A DNA stretch of 64,000 nucleotides from Pseudomonas sp. GD04091 (GTDB lineage: Bacteria; Pseudomonadota; Gammaproteobacteria; Pseudomonadales; Pseudomonadaceae). Position numbers and translations under genes: made by a program. Of this stretch, positions 25,287 through 33,558 are shown in pieces (the first letter of the stretch is position 1; each line of letters starts with the position of its first letter). The notes under the pieces were generated by a model. It saw only the letters and a program-made list of their open reading frames with translations. It did no database searches and was not told the origin of the DNA. The stretch spans positions 62,001 to 126,000 of the forward strand of contig NZ_JAOEBG010000013.1 of NCBI RefSeq assembly GCF_029836165.1, written 5' to 3'.

Positions 25287-25850
25287 TTAGATCTTGCCGA
25301 CCAGGTCCAGCGATGGCGCCAGGGTGGCTTCGCCTTCTTTCCACTTGGCCGGGCAGACTTCACCTGGGTGGGCGGCGACGTACTGGGCAGCCTTGACCTT
25401 GCGCAGCAGCTCGCTGGCGTCACGGCCTACACCACCGTCATTGATCTCGACGATCTTGATCTGGCCTTCCGGGTTGATCACGAAGGTACCGCGATCGGCC
25501 AGACCGGCTTCTTCGATCAGCACGTCGAAGTTGCGGGCGATGACGTGGGTCGGGTCACCGATCAGCGGGTACTTGATCTTGCCGATGGTGTCCGAGGTGT
25601 CGTGCCAGGCTTTGTGGGTGAAGTGGGTGTCGGTGGACACGCCGTAGATTTCCACGCCCAGCTTCTGGAACTCGGCGTAGTTGTCAGCGAGGTCGCCCAG
25701 TTCGGTCGGGCAGACGAAGGTGAAGTCGGCCGGGTAGAAGAACACGACGGACCACTTGCCTTTCAGATCGGCTTCGCTTACCTGAACGAATTCGCCATTG
25801 TGGTAGGCGGTGGCGTTGAACGGTTTGACCTGGCTGTTGATGATAGGCAT
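25287..25850 (-). CDS. ahpC: alkyl hydroperoxide reductase subunit C (peroxiredoxin)
   Basis: This 187-residue 2-Cys peroxiredoxin has the same length as E. coli AhpC. The peroxidatic motif DFTFVCPTELGDLAD holds the active cysteine, and HPGEVCPAKW holds the resolving cysteine near the C-terminus. It reduces hydrogen peroxide and alkyl peroxides with electrons from AhpF. I chose the start at 25850, after GGAG; the longer frame adds MKEQH. The 136-bp upstream gap should hold its promoter, but I could not find a convincing full OxyR site. Confidence 0.97.
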   Translation of the reverse strand: MPIINSQVKPFNATAYHNGEFVQVSEADLKGKWSVVFFYPADFTFVCPTELGDLADNYAEFQKLGVEIYGVSTDTHFTHKAWHDTSDTIGKIKYPLIGDPTHVIARNFDVLIEEAGLADRGTFVINPEGQIKIVEINDGGVGRDASELLRKVKAAQYVAAHPGEVCPAKWKEGEATLAPSLDLVGKI

Positions 25851-25986
25851 GTGCTGCTCCTTCATGGGGTGAGTAAGTTGATGGAGGCCATCCTACCCAA
25901 GCAGGTCCGCGCTGGCTCATTGGCAATGCTCATGTTGGCGATTGGTTTTGGCTATAAGCGGCCAGTGCCGATAGATTCTTTCATTC

Positions 25987-28431
25987 CTATGCCGGCATGC
26001 AGCTCGAGGTCGCGCGGGCCTCCTGGTCGACCTCGAAATCCAGCCAGCAGGCCTGATGCGGCGCGTCCCCCCAGCTCACCCGCAGCCGCCCGCGCGTGGC
26101 CCCGGTGCGCACTTGCACCAGGTTCCCCTGCCCCACGATGCCGATTTCGCTGCCCTGCTCGTCGAATACGCGAGCGCCGAACGGCAAGGCCTCGCCTCCC
26201 TGGTGTTCGGCACGAAACACCTGCAAGCTGCCGTGGCGCGTGGCGAACCGCAGCAGCGGAGCCGCGCCGGCCCTGGGTACGACCTTGTGCCCGGCAACCA
26301 GCAGTTCGGTGCTGCGCGGCATGCCCTTGGGGTCGATTTCGAGGGTGTTGACGCTGTAAGGCACCAACGAGGGGACGACCGCGTAGCCTCGCCGGTCGAG
26401 TCGTGCCTGTGAATGCTGCCTCACCCGCGCGGCAGTGGCCCCGGGCGCGTGGACGATGGCGAAGCTTTCGCCCAGCGTGGGCGCGGCCGTCACCCCACCG
26501 GCATGCGCCACCAGCGCGCCACGCGCGCCCAGCGCCAGCTGGCGTTGATCGCCGCGGATGCCCAGCGCGGCGCTGAGGTCACCAGCAGGGCCGTGGTAGC
26601 GCAGGTTACCATCGATACCGACAGGGTCGCGCGCGCCCCCCTGATACACCGCCGCGAGTCCATGCCCCCACTGTGAATGCTCGCCTGCGCGTGCGTTCCA
26701 GCGCAGGTTGCCACTGGACGCCCCACGGGCATCGAAACGCGTTGCGCTGCTCAACACGCCTCGACGGCGCTCACCCAAGGGCACGCTGAAACTGGCGGTG
26801 AGGGTACGGAACGAATCGCCGCGCTCATGACGCTGGCGGCTCAGCGTCACTCCATAGGCCAGGGCGCCAAAATGGTTGTTGTAGCCCATCAGGTAGTCGG
26901 TGCTGCCGCGCCCTGCCCAACTGCGAGTGCCGCTGACGGACAGATTGAGCCGTCCCGCGCGCGCCCCGAGGGTCTGGTCCAGCACGACGCTGGCGCGCCA
27001 ATGGCTCGAATCCTCGGATCGTCCGTGGCGGGCCTGAGCGAACTGATCGAACCCAAGGTAGCCAGGGCTCTGACTGCGGGTGATGGACGCATCCAGGCGT
27101 GAGCCGCTGGCGGCCACCTCCTGGCGCCAGTTCAACCGCACGGCTTGCCCCTGCCGAGTGCCTCCGGGTGACGGTGCGGCGCTGGCGTGATAGCCGGTCA
27201 GACCCACGGCGCCAACACCCGCGTTCAGGGCAACGCCCATGGCACTGCCGAGGTAGTCCTGCGCCATCCACAAACCACCGTGCACACTCACGCGGTTGTT
27301 CAGTCCTTGCTGCCAGCTGCCCTGGCTGAACGCCGGGCCGACACGACCGTAGCCGTCGCGCCAGCGACCGGCCCCCCAGTCGAAGCGCTTGCCGCCAGAG
27401 CGCAACGCCAGCGCGGCGGCCTGGAACGGCACGGTGAAGACCTGGACACTACCGTCGGCCTCCCTCACCGTGACTTCAAGATCGTCGCTCAAGCCGCTGG
27501 GGTAGAGATCGTCTATTTCGAACGGACCAGGCGCCACGGTCGACTCGTGTACCACCCGCCCCCGATGGCGGATGCTGACCAGCGCGGTGCTGTTGGCGAT
27601 GCCGCGCACCGTCGGCGCATAGCCCCGTCGGGACTGCGGCAGCATGCGTTCGTCGCTGCCCAGCTGCACGCCTCGAAAGGCGGTGCCCGAGAAGACATCC
27701 GCGCTGGTGAAGGCATCGCCGAGGGCCAACTGTGCCGACCAGGCCGGTACATCGCGTCGTACCGAGGTTGCACCGAGACGATAGCGAGTCGAAGCATCGC
27801 CCTCGTCCTGCAGACTACCCTCATGGCGCCAGTACCAGTCACCCGTATTCAGCCCGGCACGCAGGCCAAGAAAACCTTGACGGATGCTGCCTCGCGCCGG
27901 CGCCTGCTGCTGATACAAGTTCAGGTCGTAGTCGACGAAACCGACGGTGACGCCACTGTCCCAACTCTGCGGACTCACCAGATCGACAGGTCGGCGGAGC
28001 AGGCTGTCCTGGCTGATGCTCAGCACCAGCCGCAACTCGGCGTACTCCAGCGCTTCGCTGGCGTTCATGCCCAGCGCGTCGAGTGCCGCACATCCATTCG
28101 CCTCCTCCAACAGACTGCGCGCTTCTGGCGTCAGGCGTTGCAGGTCCACCCCCAGCGCTTGCAACACGTCGCTTGCGTAGCAGGGGACGGCCGAGGAGGC
28201 GCCGGGCGCTAGCCGCAACGATATCCGATGACGTCCGGCCCAATGCTGGTTGAGTGTCACGTCAAGGTCCAGCTCTCCCTCCGCAACGACGTCCGCGCGC
28301 TCAAAGCGCTGCAGGTCAGCCGACGTTCCCAGGCGCAGCAGGCGCGGATCGAACTCGACCGGGCTGGCGAGCCCCACACCGGGTAGCGCCAGCAGACCGA
28401 GCAGCACTAAGCGCAAATCCATGACAGACAT
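25987..28431 (-). CDS. outer membrane fimbrial usher protein
   Basis: This 814-residue protein has a signal peptide (LVLLGLLALPGVGLAS) and the usher layout: an N-terminal chaperone-binding domain (VEFDPRLLRLGTSADLQRFERAD, read in parts), a long beta-barrel with a plug, ending in two C-terminal domains with a cysteine pair (CWLDFEVDQEARATSSC). It secretes and assembles pilin through the outer membrane. It is the last gene of a three-gene unit (pilin, chaperone, usher), 11 bases behind the chaperone gene. No tip-adhesin gene follows before ahpC. Confidence 0.95.
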   Translation of the reverse strand: MSVMDLRLVLLGLLALPGVGLASPVEFDPRLLRLGTSADLQRFERADVVAEGELDLDVTLNQHWAGRHRISLRLAPGASSAVPCYASDVLQALGVDLQRLTPEARSLLEEANGCAALDALGMNASEALEYAELRLVLSISQDSLLRRPVDLVSPQSWDSGVTVGFVDYDLNLYQQQAPARGSIRQGFLGLRAGLNTGDWYWRHEGSLQDEGDASTRYRLGATSVRRDVPAWSAQLALGDAFTSADVFSGTAFRGVQLGSDERMLPQSRRGYAPTVRGIANSTALVSIRHRGRVVHESTVAPGPFEIDDLYPSGLSDDLEVTVREADGSVQVFTVPFQAAALALRSGGKRFDWGAGRWRDGYGRVGPAFSQGSWQQGLNNRVSVHGGLWMAQDYLGSAMGVALNAGVGAVGLTGYHASAAPSPGGTRQGQAVRLNWRQEVAASGSRLDASITRSQSPGYLGFDQFAQARHGRSEDSSHWRASVVLDQTLGARAGRLNLSVSGTRSWAGRGSTDYLMGYNNHFGALAYGVTLSRQRHERGDSFRTLTASFSVPLGERRRGVLSSATRFDARGASSGNLRWNARAGEHSQWGHGLAAVYQGGARDPVGIDGNLRYHGPAGDLSAALGIRGDQRQLALGARGALVAHAGGVTAAPTLGESFAIVHAPGATAARVRQHSQARLDRRGYAVVPSLVPYSVNTLEIDPKGMPRSTELLVAGHKVVPRAGAAPLLRFATRHGSLQVFRAEHQGGEALPFGARVFDEQGSEIGIVGQGNLVQVRTGATRGRLRVSWGDAPHQACWLDFEVDQEARATSSCMPA

Positions 28432-28442
28432 GGCACACGCCC

Positions 28443-29174
28443 TTACTGCAGCGACACGGCGCTGGCCAGCCGCTCGGCGCCGTGGTCATCGATGAACGAA
28501 TAGTCCACTTGCGTGGGCATGGCGTGCGCATCGGTCAGGCCATCGATATCGAATCGCGCCTGAGAGAAGGGCAACACGTGTACCGGCTGGCCTTTCAGCA
28601 GCGTGCCTTCACGCATCACGCCGACGCGCCCCAGGTTGACCACATACGGGCCGTTGTTTTGCGTCTCCAGCAACCAGCGCGCGCCGTCGCGCACCCAGCG
28701 CCAGACCAGCTCGCGATGAGCATCGGCAGGCCTTCCGGCCAGGTTCTCCGGGCGATGGAACAGCTTGATGCGCGTACGCAGCGCCACGTTGATGACGTTG
28801 CCGCTACCCTTGGGGCTGACCTCGAGCACATTCAGCCAATACAGGGTTTCGCGATCGAGCGGCATCGCCGTGCCGGTGTGGAACAGGCGCAGGCTCTGAC
28901 TCTTTCCAGGATCGATGCGAAACAGTGGCGGCATCAGACTGAACGGCACCTGAGGATTCTGTGCGTCCTCCATGACCACGCCATCGTCGATCCAGGCCTG
29001 AACCAGCGCGGGCTGCTTGCCCTGATTGGTCAGGCTGACGGTCACCTCGGCCTGGTCGGCCGGGTAGACCACCCGGGTGGTGGCGATGGTCACGCTGGCC
29101 TGGACACTGCCGATGGCCAACAGCGAGCCGGCCAGCAGCAGTGCGCGCCAGCCGACGATAGAAAGCAGCTTCAT
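28443..29174 (-). CDS. periplasmic fimbrial chaperone (PapD family)
   Basis: This 243-residue chaperone has a signal peptide (MKLLSIVGWRALLLAGSLLA, cleaved near QASVT) and two Ig-like domains. The active-site Arg is in TTRVVYPADQAEVTVSL and the Lys in RTRIKLFHRPENL, the pair that anchors the pilin C-terminus in PapD-type chaperones. It delivers pilin to the usher. I chose the ATG at 29174, which has GAGA upstream; a start 15 bases earlier is possible. Confidence 0.92.
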   Translation of the reverse strand: MKLLSIVGWRALLLAGSLLAIGSVQASVTIATTRVVYPADQAEVTVSLTNQGKQPALVQAWIDDGVVMEDAQNPQVPFSLMPPLFRIDPGKSQSLRLFHTGTAMPLDRETLYWLNVLEVSPKGSGNVINVALRTRIKLFHRPENLAGRPADAHRELVWRWVRDGARWLLETQNNGPYVVNLGRVGVMREGTLLKGQPVHVLPFSQARFDIDGLTDAHAMPTQVDYSFIDDHGAERLASAVSLQ

Positions 29175-29206
29175 GAACGAATCTCGCATGCAACAGCTGG
29201 GGAAGC

Positions 29207-29222
29207 AGCCCCCGCAGGGGCT
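29207..29222. terminator. short hairpin between pilin and chaperone genes
   Basis: AGCCCC-CGCA-GGGGCT makes a 6-bp stem with a 4-base loop in the 60-bp gap between the pilin stop and the chaperone start. Weak attenuators here commonly keep pilin mRNA in excess over chaperone and usher mRNA. There is no T tract. Confidence 0.5.
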
Positions 29223-29234
29223 ACTGGTGCAGGC

Positions 29235-29762
29235 TTACAAGTACTCGAGCGAGTAACGGACGTTGGTCGAGACCAGACCAGGCGTGGTACTGCCCAGCGA
29301 GAAATAACGGGCGGTGTAGTTCAGGATGGCATTGCCGTTGACGATGTCGATCCGCTGGGAGTTCTGGTTACCTCTGGCACCCGCGAGGTTCATGGGCGCT
29401 CGGGCGCTGTTGAGCAACTGCACATCGACGTTGCCGGCCGCGCCGGACCCGCCATCTACGGTGAGCCGCCCTTCGGGGTTCACGGTCGGGCCCGGCTCGA
29501 AGTAGGTGGAGACCTGGCCAACATGCGAACACTGGCTCAGCACCAGGCTGAAACTCTGCTCGCCGGCGGTCTGCCCAGCCTGGCGCAGATCATAGGTGCT
29601 GACTTGCGGCAGGTTGACCAACAGATCGTTGTTGCCGCCGTTGATGACACAGGTCGGGCCCGCCACGCTGCCATTGAAGCTGATCAGACCTTGATCGGCA
29701 TTGGCCGCCGCCGCAAGCGTCAGGGCAAAGGTGCTCAGGATAATTTTCGGCAAGGCATTCAT
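29235..29762 (-). CDS. major fimbrial subunit (type 1 pilin-like)
   Basis: This 175-residue protein has a signal peptide (MNALPKIILSTFALTLAAAANA, cleaved near residue 22). The mature part has the pilin disulfide Cys38-Cys78, the opening NGSVAGPTCVINGG and the C-terminal beta strand NVRYSLEYL with a penultimate tyrosine, the motif that binds the chaperone. It is exported, folded by the chaperone and polymerised through the usher. AGAGGAAA precedes the ATG at 29762. The first gene of the unit being pilin is typical. Confidence 0.93.
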   Translation of the reverse strand: MNALPKIILSTFALTLAAAANADQGLISFNGSVAGPTCVINGGNNDLLVNLPQVSTYDLRQAGQTAGEQSFSLVLSQCSHVGQVSTYFEPGPTVNPEGRLTVDGGSGAAGNVDVQLLNSARAPMNLAGARGNQNSQRIDIVNGNAILNYTARYFSLGSTTPGLVSTNVRYSLEYL

Positions 29763-29853
29763 TGGAAGTTTTCCTCTCGTTGTGACGACCTGGCGACGCC
29801 AGGCCGGTGCCACGCGAGCGGCACCCGATGAGTATCGATAACCCACCGGGTCC

Positions 29854-29884
29854 GAGGCTGTAGGAAAACTTAGAGGCTGTAGGA
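29854..29884 (-). promoter_or_regulatory. tandem direct repeat upstream of the fimbrial operon, candidate regulator site
   Basis: GAGGCTGTAGGA occurs at 29854-29865 and again at 29873-29884, an identical 12-base direct repeat with a 19-base period (about two helical turns). It lies 92-122 bases upstream of the pilin start codon and reads TCCTACAGCCTC on the coding strand. Spacing in whole helical turns is what two copies of a dimeric activator or a LuxR-type response regulator would use. No regulator gene is adjacent. The role is inference. Confidence 0.55.
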
Positions 29885-29967
29885 CATTTCACGCGCCACC
29901 AGCGTAGGAAGCTTCGCCGGCACTGCGCCACGGAGCCGCGGCCGGGCTCCTGCGGCGCAGGCCCACT

Positions 29968-31323
29968 TCAACGGGTCACGGTGCGCATGGTCACGAACTC
30001 TTCGGCGGCGGTCGGATGCACGCCGATGGTTTCGTCGAACTGCTGCTTGGTCGCCCCGGCCTTCAGCGCAATCCCCAATCCCTGGATGATCTCGCCAGCA
30101 TCCGGTCCGACCATGTGGCAGCCCAGTACCTTGTCGGTGTCGGCATCCACCACCAGCTTCATCAGGGTCTTTTCCTGAATGTCCGTGAGAGTCAGCTTCA
30201 TCGCCCGGAAACGGCTCTCGAAGACTTGCACCTTGTGACCGGCAGCCAGGGCCTGCTCTTCGGTCAGCCCCACGGTACCGATCGGTGGCTGGCTGAACAC
30301 CGCGGTGGGGATGTTCTGGTAGTCGACCGGGCGATACTGCTCGGGCTTGAACAGCCTGCGCGCCACGGCCATGCCTTCGGCCAGCGCCACCGGCGTGAGC
30401 TGCACACGGCCGATCACATCGCCGATGGCCAGGATCGAAGGCTCGGTGGTCTGATACTGCTCGTCGACGCGGATGAAACCACGCGGATCCAGTTCCACGC
30501 CGGTATTCTCCAGGCCCAGATTGTCCAGCATCGGGCGGCGGCCAGTGGCGTAGAAGATGCAGTCGGCGACAAGCTCGCGGCCATCCTTGAGCGTGGCCTT
30601 GAGGCTGCCGTCGTCGAGCTTGTCGATGCGCTGGATGTCGGCGTTGAACTGCAGGTCCAGGCCGCGTTTTTCCAGTTCTTCCTTCAGGTGAGTCCGTACC
30701 GAACCGTCGAAGCCGCGCAGGAACAGGTCGCCGCGGTAAAGCAGCGTGGTATCGGCGCCCAGGCCCTGGAAGATGCCGGCAAACTCGACGGCGATGTAAC
30801 CGCCGCCCACCACCAGCACGCGTCGCGGCAGGTCCTTGAGGTAGAACGCCTCGTTGGAGGTGACGGCCAGTTCCTTGCCCGGGATGTCCGGCACCTGCGG
30901 CCAGCCGCCGGTGGCAATCAGGATGTGCTTGGCGCTGTAGCGCTGACCTTCCACTTCCACTTCGTGGGCGCCGGTCATCCGCGCATGCCCCTGCAGCAGA
31001 GTGACGCCGCTGTTGACCAGCAGGTTGCGGTAGATGCCGTTGAGGCGCTCGATCTCGCGATTCTTGTTGGCGATCAGGGTGCCCCAGTCGAAGTGACCTT
31101 CCTCCAGGGTCCAGCCAAAGCCGGCGGCCTGTTCCAGCTCGTCGGCGACATGGGCGCCGTACACCAGCAGTTTTTTCGGCACACAACCGACGTTGACACA
31201 GGTGCCCCCCAGGTAACGGCTTTCAGCCACCGCCACCCTGGCGCCGAAGCCGGCGGCGAAACGTGCCGCGCGCACACCACCGGAACCGGCGCCAATCACG
31301 AACAGATCAAAATCGTAGGCCAT
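29968..31323 (-). CDS. gor: glutathione-disulfide reductase
   Basis: This 451-residue flavoprotein has the FAD fingerprint FVIGAGSGGVRAARFAAGFGARV, the redox pair Cys42-Cys47 in GGTCVNVGCVPKKL and the second-subunit catalytic His/Glu in GVHPTAAEEFVTM. Length and motifs agree with glutathione reductase rather than dihydrolipoamide dehydrogenase. It uses NADPH to reduce glutathione disulfide. galU lies upstream on the same strand, separated by a gap with a strong REP palindrome, so the two are probably not co-transcribed. Confidence 0.97.
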   Translation of the reverse strand: MAYDFDLFVIGAGSGGVRAARFAAGFGARVAVAESRYLGGTCVNVGCVPKKLLVYGAHVADELEQAAGFGWTLEEGHFDWGTLIANKNREIERLNGIYRNLLVNSGVTLLQGHARMTGAHEVEVEGQRYSAKHILIATGGWPQVPDIPGKELAVTSNEAFYLKDLPRRVLVVGGGYIAVEFAGIFQGLGADTTLLYRGDLFLRGFDGSVRTHLKEELEKRGLDLQFNADIQRIDKLDDGSLKATLKDGRELVADCIFYATGRRPMLDNLGLENTGVELDPRGFIRVDEQYQTTEPSILAIGDVIGRVQLTPVALAEGMAVARRLFKPEQYRPVDYQNIPTAVFSQPPIGTVGLTEEQALAAGHKVQVFESRFRAMKLTLTDIQEKTLMKLVVDADTDKVLGCHMVGPDAGEIIQGLGIALKAGATKQQFDETIGVHPTAAEEFVTMRTVTR

Positions 31324-31434
31324 GTATTCAGTCTCCTAGGCGGGCGCCCAGCATAGCGCCGTTGGCCGCCACAAACAAAAAAGCCACCCTTCGGGACAAT
31401 GCCGATCGCTCGAAATCATTGGGGCCGCCTTGCG

Positions 31435-31505
31435 GCCCTTCGCGGGCAAGCCCGCTCCCACAGAAGTTGTGCCTATCTGTGGGAGCGGGCTTGCCCGCGA
31501 AGGGC
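31435..31505. repeat. long perfect REP palindrome between galU and gor
   Basis: Arms 31435-31464 and 31476-31505 are perfect 30-base inverted repeats around an 11-base loop, a strong extragenic palindrome. The core GGGCAAGCCCGC and the flanking TGTGGGAG belong to the P. putida REP family. It may also act as a transcription stop between galU and gor. Confidence 0.92.
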
Positions 31506-31575
31506 TGCACAGCAGCCCCAATGCATCAGCCGAACGGCATCACCCGAGGGGTGGCTTGCGACCTCTTGGGCGAAC

Positions 31576-32415
31576 TCAGTACGCCTTGCCGGTCTTGTAG
31601 TAGTTCTCGAAGCAGAAGTTGGTCGCGTCGATGTAACCTTCGGCACCACCGCAGTCGAAACGCTTGCCCTTGAACTTGTAGGCGATCACGCAGCCATCCT
31701 TGGCCTGCTGCAGCAGGGCGTCGGTGATCTGGATTTCACCGCCCTTGCCAGGTTGGGTGTTCTGGATGATGTCGAAGATGTCCGGCGTCAGGATGTAACG
31801 ACCGATGATCGCGAGGTTCGAAGGCGCGTCCTCGGGGGCCGGCTTCTCGACCATGTTGGTCACACGGTAGATGTCGTCACGGATCATTTCGCCGGCGATC
31901 ACGCCGTACTTGTTGGTTTCCTGCGGGTCGACTTCCTGGATGGCAACGATCGAGCAGCGGTACTGCTTGAACAGCTTGACCATCTGGGTCAAAACGCCAT
32001 CGCCTTCCGGGTTGACGCACAGGTCGTCGGCGAGTACCACGGCGAACGGCTCGTCGCCGATCAGCGGACGACCAGTGAGGATCGCGTGACCCAGGCCCTT
32101 CATTTCAGTCTGACGGGTGTAGGAGAACGAGCACTCGTCGAGCAGGCGACGGATGCCGACCAGGTATTTCTCCTTGTCGGTACCCTTGATCTGGTTTTCC
32201 AGCTCGTAGCTGATGTCGAAGTGGTCTTCCAGGGCGCGCTTGCCGCGACCGGTGACGATGGAGATCTCGTTCAGGCCGGCGTCCAGCGCCTCTTCAACGC
32301 CATACTGGATCAGTGGCTTGTTGACCACCGGCAGCATTTCCTTGGGCATGGCTTTGGTAGCGGGCAGGAAGCGGGTGCCGTAACCGGCTGCCGGGAACAA
32401 GCATTTCTTGATCAT
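31576..32415 (-). CDS. galU: UTP-glucose-1-phosphate uridylyltransferase
   Basis: This 279-residue nucleotidyltransferase starts MIKKCLFPAAGYGTRFLPATKAMPKEMLP (read in parts) and has the catalytic site VLADDLCVNPEGDG. Its length fits GalU. It makes UDP-glucose for LPS, exopolysaccharide and trehalose. I chose the start at 32415, preceded by AAGGA, because the extra MLRTY of the longer frame is not part of the family. Confidence 0.97.
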   Translation of the reverse strand: MIKKCLFPAAGYGTRFLPATKAMPKEMLPVVNKPLIQYGVEEALDAGLNEISIVTGRGKRALEDHFDISYELENQIKGTDKEKYLVGIRRLLDECSFSYTRQTEMKGLGHAILTGRPLIGDEPFAVVLADDLCVNPEGDGVLTQMVKLFKQYRCSIVAIQEVDPQETNKYGVIAGEMIRDDIYRVTNMVEKPAPEDAPSNLAIIGRYILTPDIFDIIQNTQPGKGGEIQITDALLQQAKDGCVIAYKFKGKRFDCGGAEGYIDATNFCFENYYKTGKAY

Positions 32416-32643
32416 ATACGTCCTTAACAAGGGCTTTGCGTACGAAATTCGGCGCAGTCTAATCAGGCGGCGGTCACCTTACAATGCCCGCGCGCCGGCC
32501 GATGCCATCATAGAGATATTCCAGTGTAGTTAGTTCCGGAGGCACGCAAATATTGCGCACTGCGCAGGTCAGCGCAGGCTGGCCCGCGTCCACGGCGATG
32601 GCGTCCTGGCCGTGGAAGCGGACTGGCCCCGGAGGAGGCCGCC

Positions 32644-33558
32644 TCAGCCGCCGACTCCCTGCCCGATCAGCACGCCATCGACCTTCTGCCCATACAGGTT
32701 GACCCCGTCATTGGCGTGGAATTTCAGGCGTGTCTTCTCGATCGAGCCCTGCACCAGCCGCGGGTCCTGAGGCCGCTCATGGCGATTGATCCAGGCCGCC
32801 ACGTCCCAGGCCTGCTGGTCGCTCAGGCTGCCGGGCTTGCCCAGGGGCATGTTGTACTTGATGAACGAGGCCGCGGTGTTGATCCGGTGCATCCCGGCGC
32901 CCCAGTTGTAGGAGTCCTTGCCCCACAGCGGCGGCATCACATACTCCCCGGCCACCTTCTGCCCTTCGCCATCGTTGCCGTGGCAGAGGGCGCACTGCTG
33001 GTCATACACCTGCTTGCCTCGCTTGAAGTCGTAGCCGCCCTCGGGCTGCGGCACTTCCGGATAGCCACGCCCGGCGATCTCCACGCCCGTCGGCGCCTGG
33101 GTCGACAGCCAGTAGGCATACACGCTGAGGGCGGTCATCTGCGGGCTGTCGGCGGCCGGTGGCTTGCCGTTCATGCTGAACGTGAAGCACCCCTGGATAC
33201 GCTCGGCGAAAGTATTGACCTTGTCGTTCTTCTTGCGATACGCCGGATACATCGGGTAAGCGCCCCAGAGCGGCGCGGAGTGGACCATGCGCCCCTGGTC
33301 GAGGTGACAGTTGCTGCAGTTCATGCCATTGCCGACCGCCTCGGGCATCAGCCGACGCGTGTCGACGAACAGCGCATGCCCTTCGCGGACCATCTTGCCG
33401 AATGCGTTGTCAGGGATCGCGTTTTCCGCGGGAGGTACGAACTGCGGGGCGGTCTGCCCCCCCGGGACCTTGAGCTGGGACTGGTCTTCCATGGCGATAG
33501 GCGCGGCGTGGGCGGTGCCCATGGCCAGCAGCAACAGAGCGGGAATCATCGGTTTCAT
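32644..33558 (-). CDS. tsdA: diheme cytochrome c, TsdA-like thiosulfate dehydrogenase
   Basis: This 304-residue periplasmic protein (signal peptide cleaved near AHA19) has two CxxCH motifs, CSNCH at 81-85 and CALCH at 189-193. Between them is CFTFSMNGKPP with Cys124, which matches the cysteine heme ligand that marks TsdA. The block LWGAYPMYPAYRKK is another TsdA marker. Met208 and Met237 are candidate ligands of the second heme. It should join two thiosulfates into tetrathionate. The partner cytochrome is encoded just upstream with a 4-base overlap. The catalytic direction is inferred. Confidence 0.82.
   Translation of the reverse strand: MKPMIPALLLLAMGTAHAAPIAMEDQSQLKVPGGQTAPQFVPPAENAIPDNAFGKMVREGHALFVDTRRLMPEAVGNGMNCSNCHLDQGRMVHSAPLWGAYPMYPAYRKKNDKVNTFAERIQGCFTFSMNGKPPAADSPQMTALSVYAYWLSTQAPTGVEIAGRGYPEVPQPEGGYDFKRGKQVYDQQCALCHGNDGEGQKVAGEYVMPPLWGKDSYNWGAGMHRINTAASFIKYNMPLGKPGSLSDQQAWDVAAWINRHERPQDPRLVQGSIEKTRLKFHANDGVNLYGQKVDGVLIGQGVGG

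Noticed and set aside
25851..25986. Possible OxyR site upstream of ahpC
   Set aside because: ATAG and CTAT motifs are present but not at the N7 spacing of the OxyR consensus, so I did not annotate a site.
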